From Candidatus Faecimonas gallistercoris (GTDB taxonomy: Bacteria > Bacillota_I > Bacilli_A > RF39 > UBA660): a stretch of DNA of 50,816 nt. The translations under genes were made by a program, and so were the position numbers. Location: contig DVGU01000041.1 in assembly GCA_018712565.1 (NCBI GenBank), forward strand, positions 1-50,816. Reading direction: 5' to 3'. Under the pieces are notes generated by a model. That model made no database searches, was not told the DNA's origin, and worked only from the letters and a program-made list of their open reading frames with translations. Positions 42,922 to 50,666 of this stretch are shown piece after piece; the stretch's first letter is position 1, and each line of letters begins with the position of its first letter.

Positions 42922-43772
42922 TTCTTCACCCTATAGATAGTTTTCTTAAAAAAGAAACCAGTACTATCCCCTAACTTTTTATACTTATTAATATAGTCTT
43001 CGCCAATACAACCATCATGAATATATTTTTTAGTATCACTAATAAGCTCCATGAAAGACGGTATCCCCTCTTCTCTAAACAACACATAATCTACATTTTC
43101 CTGATATAAAGTAGAAATAACAGAAGTTCCATTTAATACTTCATCAAGTAAAAAGAAAGTACCAGCATCCTCCTCTTTCACTAAATATTTCTTATTTGTT
43201 ACTTTTTCTAAAACAGAAAGTGAAGACTTTCCTTTTTCTTTTAACTCTTCATAATAATTATGAACTAACTTTCTTCTACTATATCCAACACTAGGTAAAC
43301 TAACTACCTCTACAATTGTTTTAATAGATGACTTTTTAACAATATCAATAATTTCCTCTAAAGTAATTTCCTTAGAAAGCAAAGCATAACGAACTCCCTG
43401 CTCTTTATAATAATTACATGTCCTATAATTAGTAACCATATGAGTCTGACTCCATACTAAATCAACTTCTAAAGAAAGTTCATGTTTAAGTTCTAATAAA
43501 GATAAGTCATAAAAGAATATACCTCGAATAGAAATAGCATTTAATTTTTTTAACACTCTTTTTACTTCTTCAATTCCATCATTAAATATATTCTTATCCA
43601 TTTTTACAAATATCTCTAATGTAGGATAAGAAGAAACAATATCAAAAATCTCTTCCAATGAAAAAGTAACAGAATTCATAACAGAAAATTTTTCTAACCC
43701 TAATAAAAGTGCATCACACTTATCAACATAACGAAAAATTTCTTTACTACCAACCTCAACTAATACTTTCAT
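42918..43772 (-). CDS. trhP1: U32-family tRNA hydroxylation protein TrhP1 (YrrN)
   Basis: Two hundred and eighty-four residues, shorter than TrhP2 and without its cysteine-cluster region, as for YrrN-type proteins. It is barrel-like with VDLVWSQTHMVTNY and ALLSKEITLEEI segments equivalent to the TrhP2 motifs. It probably forms a pair with TrhP2. The start follows AGAGGTG. It has its own promoter, because the three-gene insert upstream ends in a terminator. Confidence 0.82.
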   Translation of the reverse strand: MKVLVEVGSKEIFRYVDKCDALLLGLEKFSVMNSVTFSLEEIFDIVSSYPTLEIFVKMDKNIFNDGIEEVKRVLKKLNAISIRGIFFYDLSLLELKHELSLEVDLVWSQTHMVTNYRTCNYYKEQGVRYALLSKEITLEEIIDIVKKSSIKTIVEVVSLPSVGYSRRKLVHNYYEELKEKGKSSLSVLEKVTNKKYLVKEEDAGTFFLLDEVLNGTSVISTLYQENVDYVLFREEGIPSFMELISDTKKYIHDGCIGEDYINKYKKLGDSTGFFFKKTIYRVKK

Positions 43773-43790
43773 ATAGCACCTCTAGAACTT

Positions 43791-43819
43791 ATTATATAAT
43801 AAAGTAATTATTTATTCAA
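43791..43819 (-). promoter_or_regulatory. Sigma-A promoter of trhP1-trhP2
   Basis: Minus strand: TTGAAT (43814-43819), 17-base spacer, TATAAT (43791-43796, perfect). Needed because of the terminator immediately upstream. Confidence 0.65.
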
Positions 43820-43822
43820 ATA

Positions 43823-43851
43823 AGAAGAAAAAGACTTTATCCAAGTCTTTT
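43823..43851 (-). terminator. Terminator after the inserted prepilin gene
   Basis: Minus strand: AAAGACTT / AAGTCTTT stem (43830-43837, 43843-43850) with a five-base loop, then TTCTTC. It ends the inserted three-gene unit. Confidence 0.65.
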
Positions 43852-44536
43852 AAACTGTAACAGTCGTATTAGCCGCTTTACTATTACCATGATTATCAAA
43901 AGCAGTAACGACTATTTTAAATTGTCCAGTACCAAAATCTGACAAATTAATTGTACCGGTATAATTAGATGTATTACCAACCTCTATTCCATCAGAATGA
44001 TAAACAATAGCATTTCCTTTATAAACCGTATATCGATAAGAACCAACCTTAGCACTAGAATCAGTTGTAATAGTAACCGTAGATACATGCGTAGAAGAAT
44101 TATAACTAAATCCAATAGAAAGCGTATTAGAATAACTCTCCACACTACCTATCGTTTTAGAAGGACATTTTAAATATAAACTATAACTATAATCTTCCTT
44201 AGACTCTTTAACAACAGAAACATAACTACTAGTCAAATTACATTCCTGTTTTCCATAATCAACAACATCACCCTTTTTTAAATAGTTATTCTGAACTAAC
44301 GTCTGAAGACTAACTTTCCTAGATTGACCAACCGAACGAGGCAAAAGACTTCTATGATCTGCATAATATTGCTCAGCCGTTAAAATAATGTCTTTTTCCA
44401 AACTTTCATAAAAATTTTCTCTTGCAGAATCCAAGACCCAGGAAATTGCAGAAATAGTAACACCCATCAAAATACCAAGAATAGCAATAGTTGCAAGCAA
44501 CTCAACTAATGTAAATCCTCTCTTATCTAGTTTCAA
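43850..44536 (-). CDS. Type IV prepilin-like protein with GFTLVELL leader
   Basis: About 228 residues starting MKLDKRGFTLVELLATIAIL, a canonical class I prepilin: basic leader, Gly-Phe cleavage point, Glu at +5, hydrophobic helix. A pilin-like head follows (AEQYYADH...LLP...RKVSLQTLVQNNYLKK...C...YLKCP, about 50-125), then an Ig-like domain with YRYTVYKGNAIVYHSDG (about 135-228). The head matches those of the proteins at 11835 and 35161. TTG at 44536, preceded by AGGGTG at the right distance, is the best start and gives a normal leader. It needs a prepilin peptidase that is not in this window. Confidence 0.8.
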   Translation of the reverse strand: MKLDKRGFTLVELLATIAILGILMGVTISAISWVLDSARENFYESLEKDIILTAEQYYADHRSLLPRSVGQSRKVSLQTLVQNNYLKKGDVVDYGKQECNLTSSYVSVVKESKEDYSYSLYLKCPSKTIGSVESYSNTLSIGFSYNSSTHVSTVTITTDSSAKVGSYRYTVYKGNAIVYHSDGIEVGNTSNYTGTINLSDFGTGQFKIVVTAFDNHGNSKAANTTVTV

Positions 44537-44562
44537 AGTAATCACACCCTATCCTATATTTT

Positions 44563-44591
44563 ATAATATAGTAAATTACCAAGAAAAACAA
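44563..44591 (-). promoter_or_regulatory. Possible promoter of the prepilin gene
   Basis: Minus strand: TTGTTT (44586-44591), 17-base spacer, TATTAT (44563-44568). Moderate match. Confidence 0.35.
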
Positions 44592-44601
44592 GTATAAATA
44601 A

Positions 44602-45381
44602 TTAATCACTAATATAAAATTGATAACTATCATTATTATAATACTCTTCTTCTCCATAAACAGAATATATAGAAAATGGTCGATAAGCAATCAATTTACC
44701 ATTTTTAATATAATAATGAACAGAATCCATATAATCACTAATCCCTCGCCAATCTAAAAAGCAATCATAATCACACTCTTCAGGAACTAAATACCCTTTA
44801 GAAACCTCATCATTATAATAAGATCTAAATGTTCCTTCAATATTATTTAAAACATCCTTCTCCCCCACATCGAACAAATCTAAAACTTCCTTATCACTCA
44901 TCAAAGATTGTGTACGTAAATTAAAATTATAAGTATGAAAACTAACTTCCGGATAAGAATACCCTTCATCATAATCTAACATTTTCAACAAAACAGACAA
45001 CACTTCTCCATTAACTTGGGAATCATAAATAAACAAATTATTCTTATTTTTCAAAAAAGAATTAGCATACTCCTGAATAGTTTTATTAACTAAGTGAGCA
45101 TCTTCACTATCAATATTAATATAAGGAATTTCATTACGCATATCTAAATCATTAACAGAACTAGATAATGTATATACTAAGTATTCAGAAGTATCTTCCT
45201 TAATATAATTATAATTACTATAATAATTATTATATAAATAATAACCAATAAGCAAAATAATTAAAATCACTATCAATACCCAAGTCAAAATCCTTTTCCA
45301 TTGAAAAGAAATATGAAAAGGAAATGATACTCTCTTAGTCTTTTTCATTTTTTTAGATTCTTTTTGAACTACATCGAACAT
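44602..45381 (-). CDS. Membrane-anchored DUF3298/DUF4163-like extracellular protein
   Basis: Two hundred and fifty-nine residues: basic cytoplasmic head, membrane helix (about 32-52), and an extracellular domain. The segments EIPYINIDSEDAHLVNKTIQ and YNFNLRTQSLMSDKEVLDLF resemble DUF4163/DUF3298 domains found in RsiV- and PdaC-type envelope proteins. In those families the domain binds wall components or lysozyme. No deacetylase domain follows. It has a good AGGAGG site and sits between the NlpC fusion and the prepilin, so it may be an accessory factor of that unit. Confidence 0.6.
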   Translation of the reverse strand: MFDVVQKESKKMKKTKRVSFPFHISFQWKRILTWVLIVILIILLIGYYLYNNYYSNYNYIKEDTSEYLVYTLSSSVNDLDMRNEIPYINIDSEDAHLVNKTIQEYANSFLKNKNNLFIYDSQVNGEVLSVLLKMLDYDEGYSYPEVSFHTYNFNLRTQSLMSDKEVLDLFDVGEKDVLNNIEGTFRSYYNDEVSKGYLVPEECDYDCFLDWRGISDYMDSVHYYIKNGKLIAYRPFSIYSVYGEEEYYNNDSYQFYISD

Positions 45382-45389
45382 AAAGCCTC

Positions 45390-46229
45390 CTAGTTAACAC
45401 CCTTTATTCTCATAATTCCTAATATAGTACGATACTTATAAGAAGAAGATATTTTTACTCCATCAGATGGATTAGATGCATGAACAATCTCATCACCATT
45501 TCCTGTTAAAATAGCCACATGTCCATTATACATAACAAGATCTCCTGCTTTAATTTCTCCATTTTTAACTAAAGTATAAGTATTCGTAGCAGCCCATTGA
45601 GCACTAGTACTTCGAGGTAAACTAATACCAAAATGAGCAAAAACTCCTTGGACAAAACCACTACAATCCGTTGCTTTATAAGGTTTTTCACCATTCCAAG
45701 TTCCTCCTAGCTTATAAGGTTGTCCTACAAATTCTTTTGCATAAGCAACAATTGATTTTCCTGTAGAACTACCAGATCCACTTCCACTCGTAATATCAGG
45801 ATCATCATATTTATCTGGTAGAACAATAAAAGATTGGAGCTTTTTATTAGTTGTTGAAACATAGGTACTATTTTCTTTTTTTAATACTTCTCTAGAAATC
45901 TTTGCAGTATCCCAACAAGCACCCAACTGAAAAGTATCAATGTCAGAAGGCAGTAACCCTATTGCAAGATTAACTAAAAAGGGAACAAAAAAGCATAATA
46001 ATGCAGCTACAAATTTATTTAATAAGCTTTTTTTCTTTTTATCATCATCAGGGTTAATGAGTAACTGAGTAAACTGAATAGCTAACCCTGTCATTAAAAG
46101 AATAGGAACAATTAACTGAATTAAATCTAAAATCTGTCTTAAAATATCTAAAATATTTAACAAACCATAATCAGTACAACAAGTGCCTAATGCTTCACTA
46201 CAATTTAATATCTGGAAAAAAAGCCCCAT
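45390..46229 (-). CDS. VirB2-like membrane hairpin fused to an NlpC/P60 wall hydrolase
   Basis: Two hundred and seventy-nine residues. Residues 25-100 are two membrane helices with a charged loop, NPDDDKKKKSLLNK, flanked by CC before and ACW after: the same plan as the VirB2-like pilin at 24837. A linker with a Gly/Ser stretch leads to an NlpC/P60 domain (about 160-279) with catalytic cysteine in ATDCSGF and histidine in YNGHVAIL; HAS follows. NlpC/P60 enzymes cut peptide stems of peptidoglycan. It starts 12 bases after trmR and was apparently inserted with the next two genes into the conserved operon. This protein links that insert to the T4SS 20 kb away. Confidence 0.82.
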   Translation of the reverse strand: MGLFFQILNCSEALGTCCTDYGLLNILDILRQILDLIQLIVPILLMTGLAIQFTQLLINPDDDKKKKSLLNKFVAALLCFFVPFLVNLAIGLLPSDIDTFQLGACWDTAKISREVLKKENSTYVSTTNKKLQSFIVLPDKYDDPDITSGSGSGSSTGKSIVAYAKEFVGQPYKLGGTWNGEKPYKATDCSGFVQGVFAHFGISLPRSTSAQWAATNTYTLVKNGEIKAGDLVMYNGHVAILTGNGDEIVHASNPSDGVKISSSYKYRTILGIMRIKGVN

Positions 46230-46241
46230 ATTACCACCCCA

Positions 46242-46835
46242 CTATTTTTTTGTACTAACCGAAATTCCATCACCAATATCAAAAAACTCCGTATCATACT
46301 TAGTATTTGACTTCAAGAAACTAATATACTCTTTAATTTTTCGAACTAATCCCCGTAAGTTTTTACTTTTAATAGTATCTTCCTCTTGCGCAACCAATCC
46401 ATGAAATTTCAAATTATCTGTAACAATAATTCCACCTGATTTTAAATTATGCTCGAACATCTCAAAAAACTTAATATTCTGAGCCTTAGCAGCATCAATA
46501 AAAATCAAATCATATTTATCATCCAACTTAACATGAAAAGCATCATTATAAATTAAAGTAATTCTATCTTCTAACTCAAAAGCTTTTATATTTTTTAAAG
46601 CTTCCAAATAACGTACTTCATCTCTCTCAATTGAAGTTACACGAACCTTTGGATCAACAAGAGCCATCATAATAGCAGAATAGCCAATAGCAGTTCCTAT
46701 CTCTAAAATATTTGTAGCTTTTTTTTTCAAAACTAACGTAGTCAAAAAATCTATACCATCATCCACCATAATAGGAATATTATTTTCTTTAGCATATTCC
46801 TTAATATGTCGAATCATAGAATAATTACCTACCAT
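46242..46835 (-). CDS. trmR: tRNA 5-hydroxyuridine methyltransferase TrmR (YrrM)
   Basis: SAM-dependent O-methyltransferase of the catechol-methyltransferase-like family, 197 residues. It turns 5-hydroxyuridine at tRNA position 34 into 5-methoxyuridine, after TrhP1/TrhP2. The SAM site is ILEIGTAIGYSAIMMA (near 42-57), with acidic loop SIERD (near 76) and DLIFIDAAK (near 116-124, metal/SAM region). The ATG at 46835 follows AAAGGTGAT and overlaps the end of mltG by seven bases. Context (mltG upstream, trhP1/2 downstream) matches B. subtilis. Confidence 0.88.
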   Translation of the reverse strand: MVGNYSMIRHIKEYAKENNIPIMVDDGIDFLTTLVLKKKATNILEIGTAIGYSAIMMALVDPKVRVTSIERDEVRYLEALKNIKAFELEDRITLIYNDAFHVKLDDKYDLIFIDAAKAQNIKFFEMFEHNLKSGGIIVTDNLKFHGLVAQEEDTIKSKNLRGLVRKIKEYISFLKSNTKYDTEFFDIGDGISVSTKK

Positions 46836-47899
46836 ATCCAATCACCTTTATCTTTTATTTTTTGCACCATTGCCTCGTGTTCTTTTAATGTATTAGTATA
46901 AAATATATTACCATTTTTGTCAGCAACAAAATACAAATAAGTACTATTAGTAGGATTAATACTAGCTTGTAAACTAGATAAACTCGAATTACAAATAGGT
47001 CCAATTGGCATTTTTCCACTCATATTTGTTGCTCGTGTATTATAAGGATTAATAGTTGCAAACTGTTCAGTTGTTAAATCACTCGTCATTGGATATTGAA
47101 GTGCATAATAAGTTGTAACATCACTACCTAAATTCATATGAGCAGCAATTCTATTTTCAAAAATTCCAGCAATCATTTTCCTATTTTCTGTATTAGTACC
47201 TTCCAATTCTATCATAGAAGCCATAGTCATATAATAATGAACATTATCAGCAATAACATCTTGATATGGGCGTAATTCTTCATCCATTTCATCTAACATA
47301 GTTTCAATAATTGTAGTAACTTTAACATCCTTATCGTCAAATTGATAAGTATCTGGAGCTAAATACCCCTCTAAAGGATAATAAATACCTTCTTGTAAAA
47401 TAGAATTAGTCAAAAACCAATATTTATCAATTAACTTATTCAAAAATTGTCTGTCATTAAAAGTATCTAATACCTCTGACTTAGAATGATTCGTAACATC
47501 TGCAATATCCTCGGCATAATCCGTAATTCTCTCACCTTCTCTAAAAGTAATAGAAATAGCATCAGGATTATACTTACTACCCTTAGTCATCTGCTCAATA
47601 ATCTCTTCCATAGACATATCTCTACTAAATTGATAAGTAGATGCTTGTAAATATAATTTTCCTTTACTTTTAACAGTAATAGTAAATAATAACTCACTAC
47701 GAATCAAATCATTTTCTTTTAATATTTCTGCAATTCCAGAAACACCAGCACCACTTGGAACAACAATTTCTATTTTTTCAGCATCATTCCTATCTACAGG
47801 ACTCACTAAAAATAAATAAACTGCCGCCAATAAAATCAAAAAAGAACCCGTTACAATCAAAAAAATCAACAACGGTTTTGGTCTCCTTCTTACTACCAT
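46829..47899 (-). CDS. mltG: Endolytic murein transglycosylase MltG
   Basis: Membrane enzyme that cuts nascent glycan strands. Three hundred and fifty-six residues: one N-terminal membrane helix (about 11-31), a LysM-like region (IEIVVPSGAGVSGIAEILKEND), then the YceG catalytic domain with MASMIELEG carrying the catalytic glutamate (near 235) and the conserved NPYNTR...GPICNPS-like end (MPIGPICNSSLSSLQAS). GGAGGGG precedes the ATG. Confidence 0.93.
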   Translation of the reverse strand: MVVRRRPKPLLIFLIVTGSFLILLAAVYLFLVSPVDRNDAEKIEIVVPSGAGVSGIAEILKENDLIRSELLFTITVKSKGKLYLQASTYQFSRDMSMEEIIEQMTKGSKYNPDAISITFREGERITDYAEDIADVTNHSKSEVLDTFNDRQFLNKLIDKYWFLTNSILQEGIYYPLEGYLAPDTYQFDDKDVKVTTIIETMLDEMDEELRPYQDVIADNVHYYMTMASMIELEGTNTENRKMIAGIFENRIAAHMNLGSDVTTYYALQYPMTSDLTTEQFATINPYNTRATNMSGKMPIGPICNSSLSSLQASINPTNSTYLYFVADKNGNIFYTNTLKEHEAMVQKIKDKGDWIW

Positions 47900-47925
47900 A
47901 AATACCCCTCCAGAAAAATAAAGAG

Positions 47926-48228
47926 CTATTGCTCATTATTTTGATTACCTTGATTACTCATTTGTTTCTTTACTTCTTCTTGTAATGTTTCAAGAATAGT
48001 TTCAATAACTTTCCATTCTTTTTCTGTTTCAATTGCCTCTAACTTACTGTGAGGATCATTAGGATCATAAATAGAAGCATAAACCTCTACATTCCCATTC
48101 TCATCTTTAGTATTATCTGTATATACAATATAATTTTTATGAGTTTCTTCACTTTCAAAAGTAAATAACACATCATAAACTATTTCATTTCCATTTTCAT
48201 CAATCATAGAAAAACTATTTTTTTTCAT
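47926..48228 (-). CDS. DUF1292 family protein (YrzB-like)
   Basis: One hundred residues, acidic. It begins MKKNSFSMIDENGNEIVYDVLFTF and has the NYIVYTDN and YASIYDPND segments typical of DUF1292. Function unknown. It overlaps ruvX by 14 bases and precedes mltG, as yrzB does in B. subtilis. Confidence 0.88.
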   Translation of the reverse strand: MKKNSFSMIDENGNEIVYDVLFTFESEETHKNYIVYTDNTKDENGNVEVYASIYDPNDPHSKLEAIETEKEWKVIETILETLQEEVKKQMSNQGNQNNEQ

Positions 48229-48646
48229 TTGTTCTCCTCTCCTTATCCAAATATGATTGTAATATTATAGTTGCTGCTACCCCATCGACTACTTTTTTTC
48301 GACTTTTCCGAGAAACATTTCCTAAAATTAACATATCAGTAGCACTCTTAGTAGAAAGTCTTTCATCTTGTAAATAAATAGGAATAGATAATTTTTTTTC
48401 TAACTTTTTTTTAAACTTTATACTAAGTTCTCCCTTAGGACCAATAGAATTATTCATATTCTTAGGAAAACCTAACACGATTGCCTCAACTTTTAACTTA
48501 TCTACTAACAAGGTAACCTCATTAACTAACCTAGAATACTCCTCTTTATGACGAATAACCCCGTAATTAGACGCAATAAGTCCAGTCTGATCACTAAGCG
48601 CAATCCCTAAAGTTCGACTACCTAAATCAAGTCCTAAGTATCTCAT
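48215..48646 (-). CDS. ruvX: Putative pre-16S rRNA nuclease / Holliday junction resolvase-like YqgF
   Basis: One hundred and forty-three residues with an RNase H-like fold: GLDLGSRTLGIALSD (catalytic Asp near 6), VLGFPKNMNNSIG, and QDERLSTKSATDML. YqgF-family members process the 5' end of 16S rRNA. It overlaps ireB by four bases (ATGA). Confidence 0.92.
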   Translation of the reverse strand: MRYLGLDLGSRTLGIALSDQTGLIASNYGVIRHKEEYSRLVNEVTLLVDKLKVEAIVLGFPKNMNNSIGPKGELSIKFKKKLEKKLSIPIYLQDERLSTKSATDMLILGNVSRKSRKKVVDGVAATIILQSYLDKERRTNEKK

Positions 48647-48897
48647 TTATTATATTTATAAAACTCCTGTAACAAGACTTCAAGTATTTTAGCACGATCA
48701 ATTTGTTGAATAATATTACGTGCATCTTTATAACTAGAAATATAACCAGGATCACCACTAATCAAATAACCAACAATTTGATTACTAGGATTATATCCTC
48801 TTTCTTCTAATGCATCCCATACTTCACTAAGAATATTACGAACTAACTGATTATCAATATCCTTAACATTAAATAGACTAGTTTTATCTTGTGACAC
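48643..48897 (-). CDS. ireB: IreB family regulatory phosphoprotein (DUF965, YrzL)
   Basis: Eighty-four residues starting at GTG (48897) four bases after AGGTGAT. The conserved core reads ALEERGYNPSNQIVGYLISGDPGYISSYKDARN. IreB is a substrate of the IreK Ser/Thr kinase in enterococci, controlling cephalosporin resistance. It opens the operon, as yrzL does in B. subtilis. The usual phosphorylated threonines are near the N-terminus; here there is TSLF. Confidence 0.9.
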   Translation of the reverse strand: MSQDKTSLFNVKDIDNQLVRNILSEVWDALEERGYNPSNQIVGYLISGDPGYISSYKDARNIIQQIDRAKILEVLLQEFYKYNK

Positions 48898-48927
48898 AAT
48901 AATCACCTCACTATAATATATAAATCT

Positions 48928-48956
48928 ATTTTATCATCGATTAAAAACTATTACAA
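48928..48956 (-). promoter_or_regulatory. Promoter of the ireB operon
   Basis: Minus strand: TTGTAA (48951-48956), 17-base spacer, TAAAAT (48928-48933). Just downstream of the rhomboid terminator. Confidence 0.45.
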
Positions 48957-48959
48957 CCC

Positions 48960-48987
48960 AAAAAAAGAATATTAGCATCTAATATTC
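48960..48987 (-). terminator. Terminator of the rhomboid gene
   Basis: Minus strand: GAATATTAG / CTAATATTC stem (48967-48975, 48979-48987) with ATG loop, then six T. Perfect nine-base-pair stem directly after the stop codon. Confidence 0.88.
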
Positions 48988-50139
48988 CTATACAACATAA
49001 ACAAAAGCCATATAAATAGCAAATGCCAAAAAGATAATAGTAATAATCCATCCATTAATTCTCTCAAACCAACTACTCTTATCTTTGACACCTAAAGCAA
49101 TAGACATTAAAGTACCACCAATAAGTCCACCAACATGAGCAAAATTATCAATACCAGTCATACAAAATCCCAAAATCAAATTAAGAATAATCAATGGAAT
49201 AATCTGACTCTTTACAACATTTCCTAAATAAACTCGGTAATGATAACCAAAATACACTAATGCTCCCATTAAACCAAATATCGCACCACTGGCTCCAATA
49301 GATGCATAATTTCCACCAAAAATCATAGAAAACAAAGCTCCACTGATACCAGCTACTAAATAAATAACTAAAAACTTAAATCTACCAAGAAAATTTTCCA
49401 CTTGAGAACCAATAACAAATAAAGCATAACAATTAAATAATAAATGAACAAGTCCACCATGTAAAAATATACCTGTAAGTAATCGATAATATTCACCTTC
49501 TCTTATCGCAGGCCCCCAAACAGAATATCCATTAATCAAATTATTATATTGACCAAATAAAATGGGAATAACATATAAAATAACATTAACAGCTATCAAC
49601 CAATAGGTAATCATCGGAAAATTATTCTTAAAAACAGCATTAATCTTTTTAGCATCTTTCTTATTATGCTCATTTATATCACTAGTTATTTTAGCAAATA
49701 AAGCAACCCCTTTTTCACTATATTTTAACTTTTTAGTTAAATCAGGAAATTTTTGTTTTATAATATCATTTTTCTTAAAATCAGATTCTGTATTAATCTT
49801 CACACACTCTACATTAGGTATTGCATGAATATCTTGACTAACATTATCTCCTAAGTCTAAAAAAATACTTAATGTATTAATCTTAAAAGACAAAGTTTTT
49901 TTCTTAATCTTTTTAACAATTCTCTTAGTTTTAAACATGTCAAAATTAAACTGTTCGTCATTATGAATATAAGAAGAAACAATACGAACTACTTTATAAT
50001 CTTCATCTAAATTTTCTAACCAAATTTCATTTTCAACCCCTTGTAAAATAATAGGATTATAATTTTTGTCTATAATAAAATAATGAAGTAACTTCATCAC
50101 AAGAATATTCTTGTCGTCCATTAAAATTTCATTTTCCAT
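48988..50139 (-). CDS. Rhomboid-family intramembrane serine protease with cytoplasmic N-terminal domain
   Basis: Three hundred and eighty-three residues. The last 200 form the six- to seven-helix rhomboid core: HGGLVHLLFNCYAL, GASGAIFG with the catalytic serine (near 283), and NFAHVGGLIGG with the catalytic histidine (near 338). Residues 1-170 are a soluble domain without recognised motifs (DEDYKVVRIVSSYIHNDEQF). The same combination, a soluble N-terminal region and a rhomboid core, occurs in B. subtilis GluP. Substrates unknown. Single gene with terminator; GGAGGGA precedes the ATG. Confidence 0.9.
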   Translation of the reverse strand: MENEILMDDKNILVMKLLHYFIIDKNYNPIILQGVENEIWLENLDEDYKVVRIVSSYIHNDEQFNFDMFKTKRIVKKIKKKTLSFKINTLSIFLDLGDNVSQDIHAIPNVECVKINTESDFKKNDIIKQKFPDLTKKLKYSEKGVALFAKITSDINEHNKKDAKKINAVFKNNFPMITYWLIAVNVILYVIPILFGQYNNLINGYSVWGPAIREGEYYRLLTGIFLHGGLVHLLFNCYALFVIGSQVENFLGRFKFLVIYLVAGISGALFSMIFGGNYASIGASGAIFGLMGALVYFGYHYRVYLGNVVKSQIIPLIILNLILGFCMTGIDNFAHVGGLIGGTLMSIALGVKDKSSWFERINGWIITIIFLAFAIYMAFVYVV

Positions 50140-50207
50140 TGAATCCCTCCAAAATACTAATAATATTATATACTAAAACATAAAATAAAGAAAGAGGTGT
50201 TTTATTT
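50140..50207. promoter_or_regulatory. Divergent promoter region between the rhomboid gene and tspO
   Basis: Sixty-eight bases. A TATAAT lies on the minus strand about 20-30 bases before the rhomboid ATG, with a weak -35 (TTTCTT). On the plus strand a TATACT-like element lies before the AGAGGTG site of the TspO gene. Assignments are tentative. Confidence 0.35.
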
Positions 50208-50666
50208 ATGAAAAATTTTTTTAAATTTTTAATTATCCTGCTTCCTTGGTTCCTATCTTCCCTAATTCCAATAGATAAAAAATTTTATAATTCTCTAACT
50301 TTACCATTCTTTACTCCACCACAAATGGCATATGGTATTATATGGTCTATTATCTATATTGGCATCAGTATTAGTATTTACCAAATATTAAATACTTACA
50401 AAATAAAAGATATACCTAAATCATATAAGTATACCCTACTATTAAATTATATCGCAAACCAATCTTTTCAACCTTTATTTTTCTTACTAAAAAGTCCCTT
50501 CCTAGGATTTGTATCTTGTATTTTAACTTTTATTACCTCTCTATTTTTATATAAAGAAACCAAAGATTTAAAAGAAAAAAGTGCAAAATATTTAATACCA
50601 TATATCCTATTTAGCCTATTCGCAACAATTCTTTCTCTATCAATTTATATATTAAATGTTAATTAA
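50208..50666 (+). CDS. TspO/MBR-family tryptophan-rich sensory protein
   Basis: One hundred and fifty-two residues, five membrane helices. Family signatures are present: LPFFTPPQMAYGIIWSIIYIG (helix 1-2 region) and LLNYIANQSFQPLFFLL (helix 3). TspO binds porphyrins and other tetrapyrroles and may degrade or sense them. The protein keeps NYxxNQ, but tryptophan content is low for the family. AGAGGTG precedes the ATG. Confidence 0.85.
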   Translation: MKNFFKFLIILLPWFLSSLIPIDKKFYNSLTLPFFTPPQMAYGIIWSIIYIGISISIYQILNTYKIKDIPKSYKYTLLLNYIANQSFQPLFFLLKSPFLGFVSCILTFITSLFLYKETKDLKEKSAKYLIPYILFSLFATILSLSIYILNVN

